From the NCBI GenBank assembly GCA_963802095.1, contig CAWDHI010000002.1, positions 62,001 through 126,000 on the forward strand: DNA of 64,000 nt, given 5' to 3'. The translations under genes and the position numbers were made by a program. Under the pieces are notes generated by a model. The model searched no databases, was not told where the DNA came from, and was given only the letters and a program-made list of their open reading frames with translations. Below, piece by piece: positions 62,267-64,000 of this stretch. The stretch is from CAVVEQ01 sp963802095. GTDB lineage: Bacteria; Chloroflexota; Anaerolineae; Anaerolineales; Anaerolineaceae. Each line of letters starts with the position of its first letter. Positions within the stretch are counted from its first letter, which is position 1.

Positions 62267-63332
62267 TTATGCCTTACCAGCCATGGATTGCTTAATGGCA
62301 ACTATTCCAGGAATGGGAGTGGGGTCTTCACCGTATGCAATTGCCAGGTAATACGATACAAAATCACAGAATTGGATACCTGCCAGGATGTTCTCCAATC
62401 TTGTTTCGCCCGGGACAAGGTAATAATCGCAGGTGATACCTTCAAGAAGAAAGTTTTGACGGGTCGCGGTCGAACGAAGCTGGTTCCTGGGATGATCAGA
62501 GGCGGATTCCAGAAATATTGCGAATAGCGATTGATGCATCGTTTCTGGTTGAGCTAAGCCGGCCGCTGTATTGTGATCCCCCTCCGGCAGAAGATCAAAT
62601 TCCGCCCAACCCTTGGCGAGTTCATTTACCTGAGTTTTAAACCTTCGGGCTATCGGTGCAAGCGCATCGCTCCCAAAGATCACCGGTATCCTCCCCACCA
62701 TTTGGCCTGCTAACCTTTTGGCAGGGTTCCTGGCAACCGGGGTTTCAGATATGAAGTTATCCGACTCTTTTTTTAGAACCATTAACCCCTTTTCGATTTC
62801 GTTGGAGGCATCCTGGATCAATCCATACCGAAAAAACGCAGCCATCATCAAACCCAGGGAAAAACCAATTGCAGCTCTGGGTTGCCCGGAATGGGTAAAT
62901 TTCAAGTGATCAGCACCCGCTTTTTCAGCCATTATTTCGAGGTCACCGCCAGTGCTCACCACCAGGATCGAACAATTTCGCGCGTCAGCTTGTCGGAAGC
63001 AGCTAATGGTTTCTTCGGTATTTCCTGAATGGGATGAAGCGATCACCAACGTGTTTTTTCCAATTGCCCAGGCTGGGAGGTCATATTCCCGATTGACTTC
63101 GATCGGAAGCGGGCTCTCACCTCTCGCATATGCCACGGCCAGATCTGCGCCAATCGCTGATCCCCCCATTCCGCAGATTATCGCCCGGTCAATCTTTGTG
63201 TTTTGATTTGTGTAATGATGTGAAAATTCCGATGTCCCATCCCGTTTTAAGATGGACGGGGAAATTCATAATCTCTTCGTAATAATTACTTTTATCCAAT
63301 TTCTTCATCGCCTGCAAATCATCCAGGTCCAT
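62267..63332 (-). CDS. Bifunctional phosphoglucose/phosphomannose isomerase, frameshifted
   Basis: The ATG at 63332 follows a GGAGAG ribosome-binding site and encodes MDLDDLQAMKKLDKSNYYEE ... HLKTGWDIG, the usual N-terminus of the SIS-domain PGI/PMI family. A one-base gain near 63225-63235, at a run of four T, ends that frame 30 or so codons later. The other frame continues through SHHYTNQNTKIDRAIICGMGG into the whole SIS double domain: GGSAIGADLAVAYARG, ASSHSGNTEETISCFRQA, STGGDLEIM and HNTAAGLAQPETMHQ. No start codon with a ribosome-binding site precedes the second part. It interconverts fructose 6-phosphate, glucose 6-phosphate and mannose 6-phosphate. Frameshift or base-call error: not decidable here. 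Confidence 0.8.
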
Positions 63333-63361
63333 AATTCTCTCCGCCAATTTTGATGGTTTGG

Positions 63362-63388
63362 AGTATACCTTACCTATCAGATTAGGTA
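63362..63388 (-). promoter_or_regulatory. -10 box and inverted repeat upstream of the isomerase gene
   Basis: A minus-strand TATACT (63362-63367) gives a 23-base leader that includes the ribosome-binding site. The perfect inverted repeat TACCTA-N6-TAGGTA (63371-63388) lies over the spacer and -35 region. The position is typical of an operator for a DNA-binding dimer. No -35 consensus is seen. Confidence 0.5.
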
Positions 63389-63456
63389 TCCACTTTTTTC
63401 AAAAAATACAGTTGATTTTGCCAAGTATGGTTTAATTATGCCAATCAGGTGATTTG

Positions 63457-64000
63457 ATGTTATCCGGATATGAGTGCTCCATTTTTGGGTACGAGAGACC
63501 GGGTCTCGATTCCCATTCGATTCAATCCCAAATCGGTCATACCAACCCTTTGGATCTGGGAGGCATTAATAGTCAGACTGTGGAGATCATTCTCCAAAAT
63601 GCATGGAGATACGCACGCGCAAGGGATACAGAGGAGGCAAACCGGCTTGCAGAACGTGTGTTGGAAAAGGAAATCGACTCCCTCGTTTCAGCGGATGCCC
63701 ATGTTCTTATTGCGAACCTGGCTACGGAACTTTATTTATTTGAGGAAGCTGAAAGTCACTTTTTCAAAGCAGCATCGATCTGTAGATCGCTTGGGAGTGA
63801 CATGGGACTGGGCATCAGCCTGCAGAACCTGGCATCCTTGGTGTACTTCACCCAGGGACAAGTGGACCTGGCTTTGTCCATCATGGAAGAATCAAATTTT
63901 CACCTTGTGAAAGCTGGTGCGCGAGCATGGGGTTTTCCCCTTCTTAATGCTTATTTATTCGAGGCATTTGGAGACCGCCCCAAGCTCACAAAGGCACTTG
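63457..64000 (+). CDS. Tetratricopeptide-like helical protein, partial
   Basis: Begins at the ATG at 63457 (AGGTG ribosome-binding site, eight bases before) and runs beyond the right edge; 181 residues are visible. After a polar N-terminus of about 45 residues, helical pairs appear (ARARDTEEANRLAERVLEKE, VLIANLATELYLFEEAESHF, GLGISLQNLASLVYFTQGQV), with the spacing of TPR repeats. It may be the front part of a signalling or transcription-activator protein such as an AfsR/MalT relative, but no such domain is visible. It diverges from the sugar isomerase gene. Confidence 0.7.
   Translation, partial: MLSGYECSIFGYERPGLDSHSIQSQIGHTNPLDLGGINSQTVEIILQNAWRYARARDTEEANRLAERVLEKEIDSLVSADAHVLIANLATELYLFEEAESHFFKAASICRSLGSDMGLGISLQNLASLVYFTQGQVDLALSIMEESNFHLVKAGARAWGFPLLNAYLFEAFGDRPKLTKAL

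Noticed and set aside
1..64000. CRISPR arrays, restriction-modification, toxin-antitoxin pairs, prophage or insertion sequences
   Set aside because: No regularly spaced short repeats, cas-type genes, intact transposase or phage structural genes were seen across the window.

Overview
The window looks like a piece of an Anaerolineae-type (Chloroflexota) chromosome, of roughly balanced GC and densely coded on both strands, with no insertion sequence, prophage, rRNA or CRISPR array that I can see. The assignment is an inference from gene content: a GT-C glycosyltransferase fused to the DUF2298 (Chlor_Arch_YYY) region, topoisomerase I with an N-terminal DUF5679 zinc ribbon, mevalonate kinase next to isopentenyl phosphate kinase, many Thr/Pro-linker lipoproteins with NBR1-Ig-like, M23, LysM and PD40 domains, and an archaeal-style bifunctional phosphoglucose/phosphomannose isomerase.

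Layout. 1-9.5 kb (minus): a surface-glycan block with two large membrane glycosyltransferases (one running off the left edge), a methyltransferase, a GT4 glycosyltransferase, a CDP-paratose 2-epimerase-like enzyme and a UPF0104 flippase-like protein, preceded in the same direction by lepA and tlyA. 12.2-16.5 kb (plus): an isoprenoid block (UbiA-type prenyltransferase, mevalonate kinase, isopentenyl phosphate kinase) followed by dGTPase and greA. 16.9-25.6 kb (minus): an information-processing operon ffh, rpsP, KH protein, rimM, dprA, manC, topA and a membrane protein. 25.8-33.9 kb (plus): degV, DUF1015, then a series of exported proteins (two M23 peptidases, a PD40 propeller, an NBR1-Ig lipoprotein) and queG. 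33.9-44.5 kb: a signalling and envelope stretch with a LysM protein, STAS/RsbW partner-switch pair, an FtsB-like protein, tRNA-Leu(CAG), a 7-TM GAF sensor, a broken LCP gene, a degenerate tyrosine recombinase, tilS, a receiver-CpaE-like ATPase and a histidine kinase. 44.5-57.7 kb: mutL, a HAD phosphatase, S41 protease, S1 protein, pyrG, eno, a GH57/DUF3536 protein, an SDR, and an FtsZ homologue between a protein of unknown function and a 71-residue protein. 57.7-64 kb: an anchored unknown protein, DUF362 Tat lipoprotein plus NapH/NapG-like polyferredoxin, an MFS transporter, the frameshifted sugar isomerase, and the start of a TPR-like protein.

How the genes fit together. ManC and the phosphoglucose/phosphomannose isomerase could together supply GDP-mannose to the glycan block; mevalonate kinase, isopentenyl phosphate kinase and the UbiA enzyme point to polyprenyl lipid supply. 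The strongest odd signals are: an LCP gene whose single reading frame holds three stop codons; an FtsZ whose catalytic T7-loop Asp is His; a tyrosine recombinase without its Tyr; a CpaE-like ATPase with an altered Walker A; and at least six genes whose -10 box lies six to thirteen bases before an ATG that has no Shine-Dalgarno sequence, which suggests leaderless initiation.
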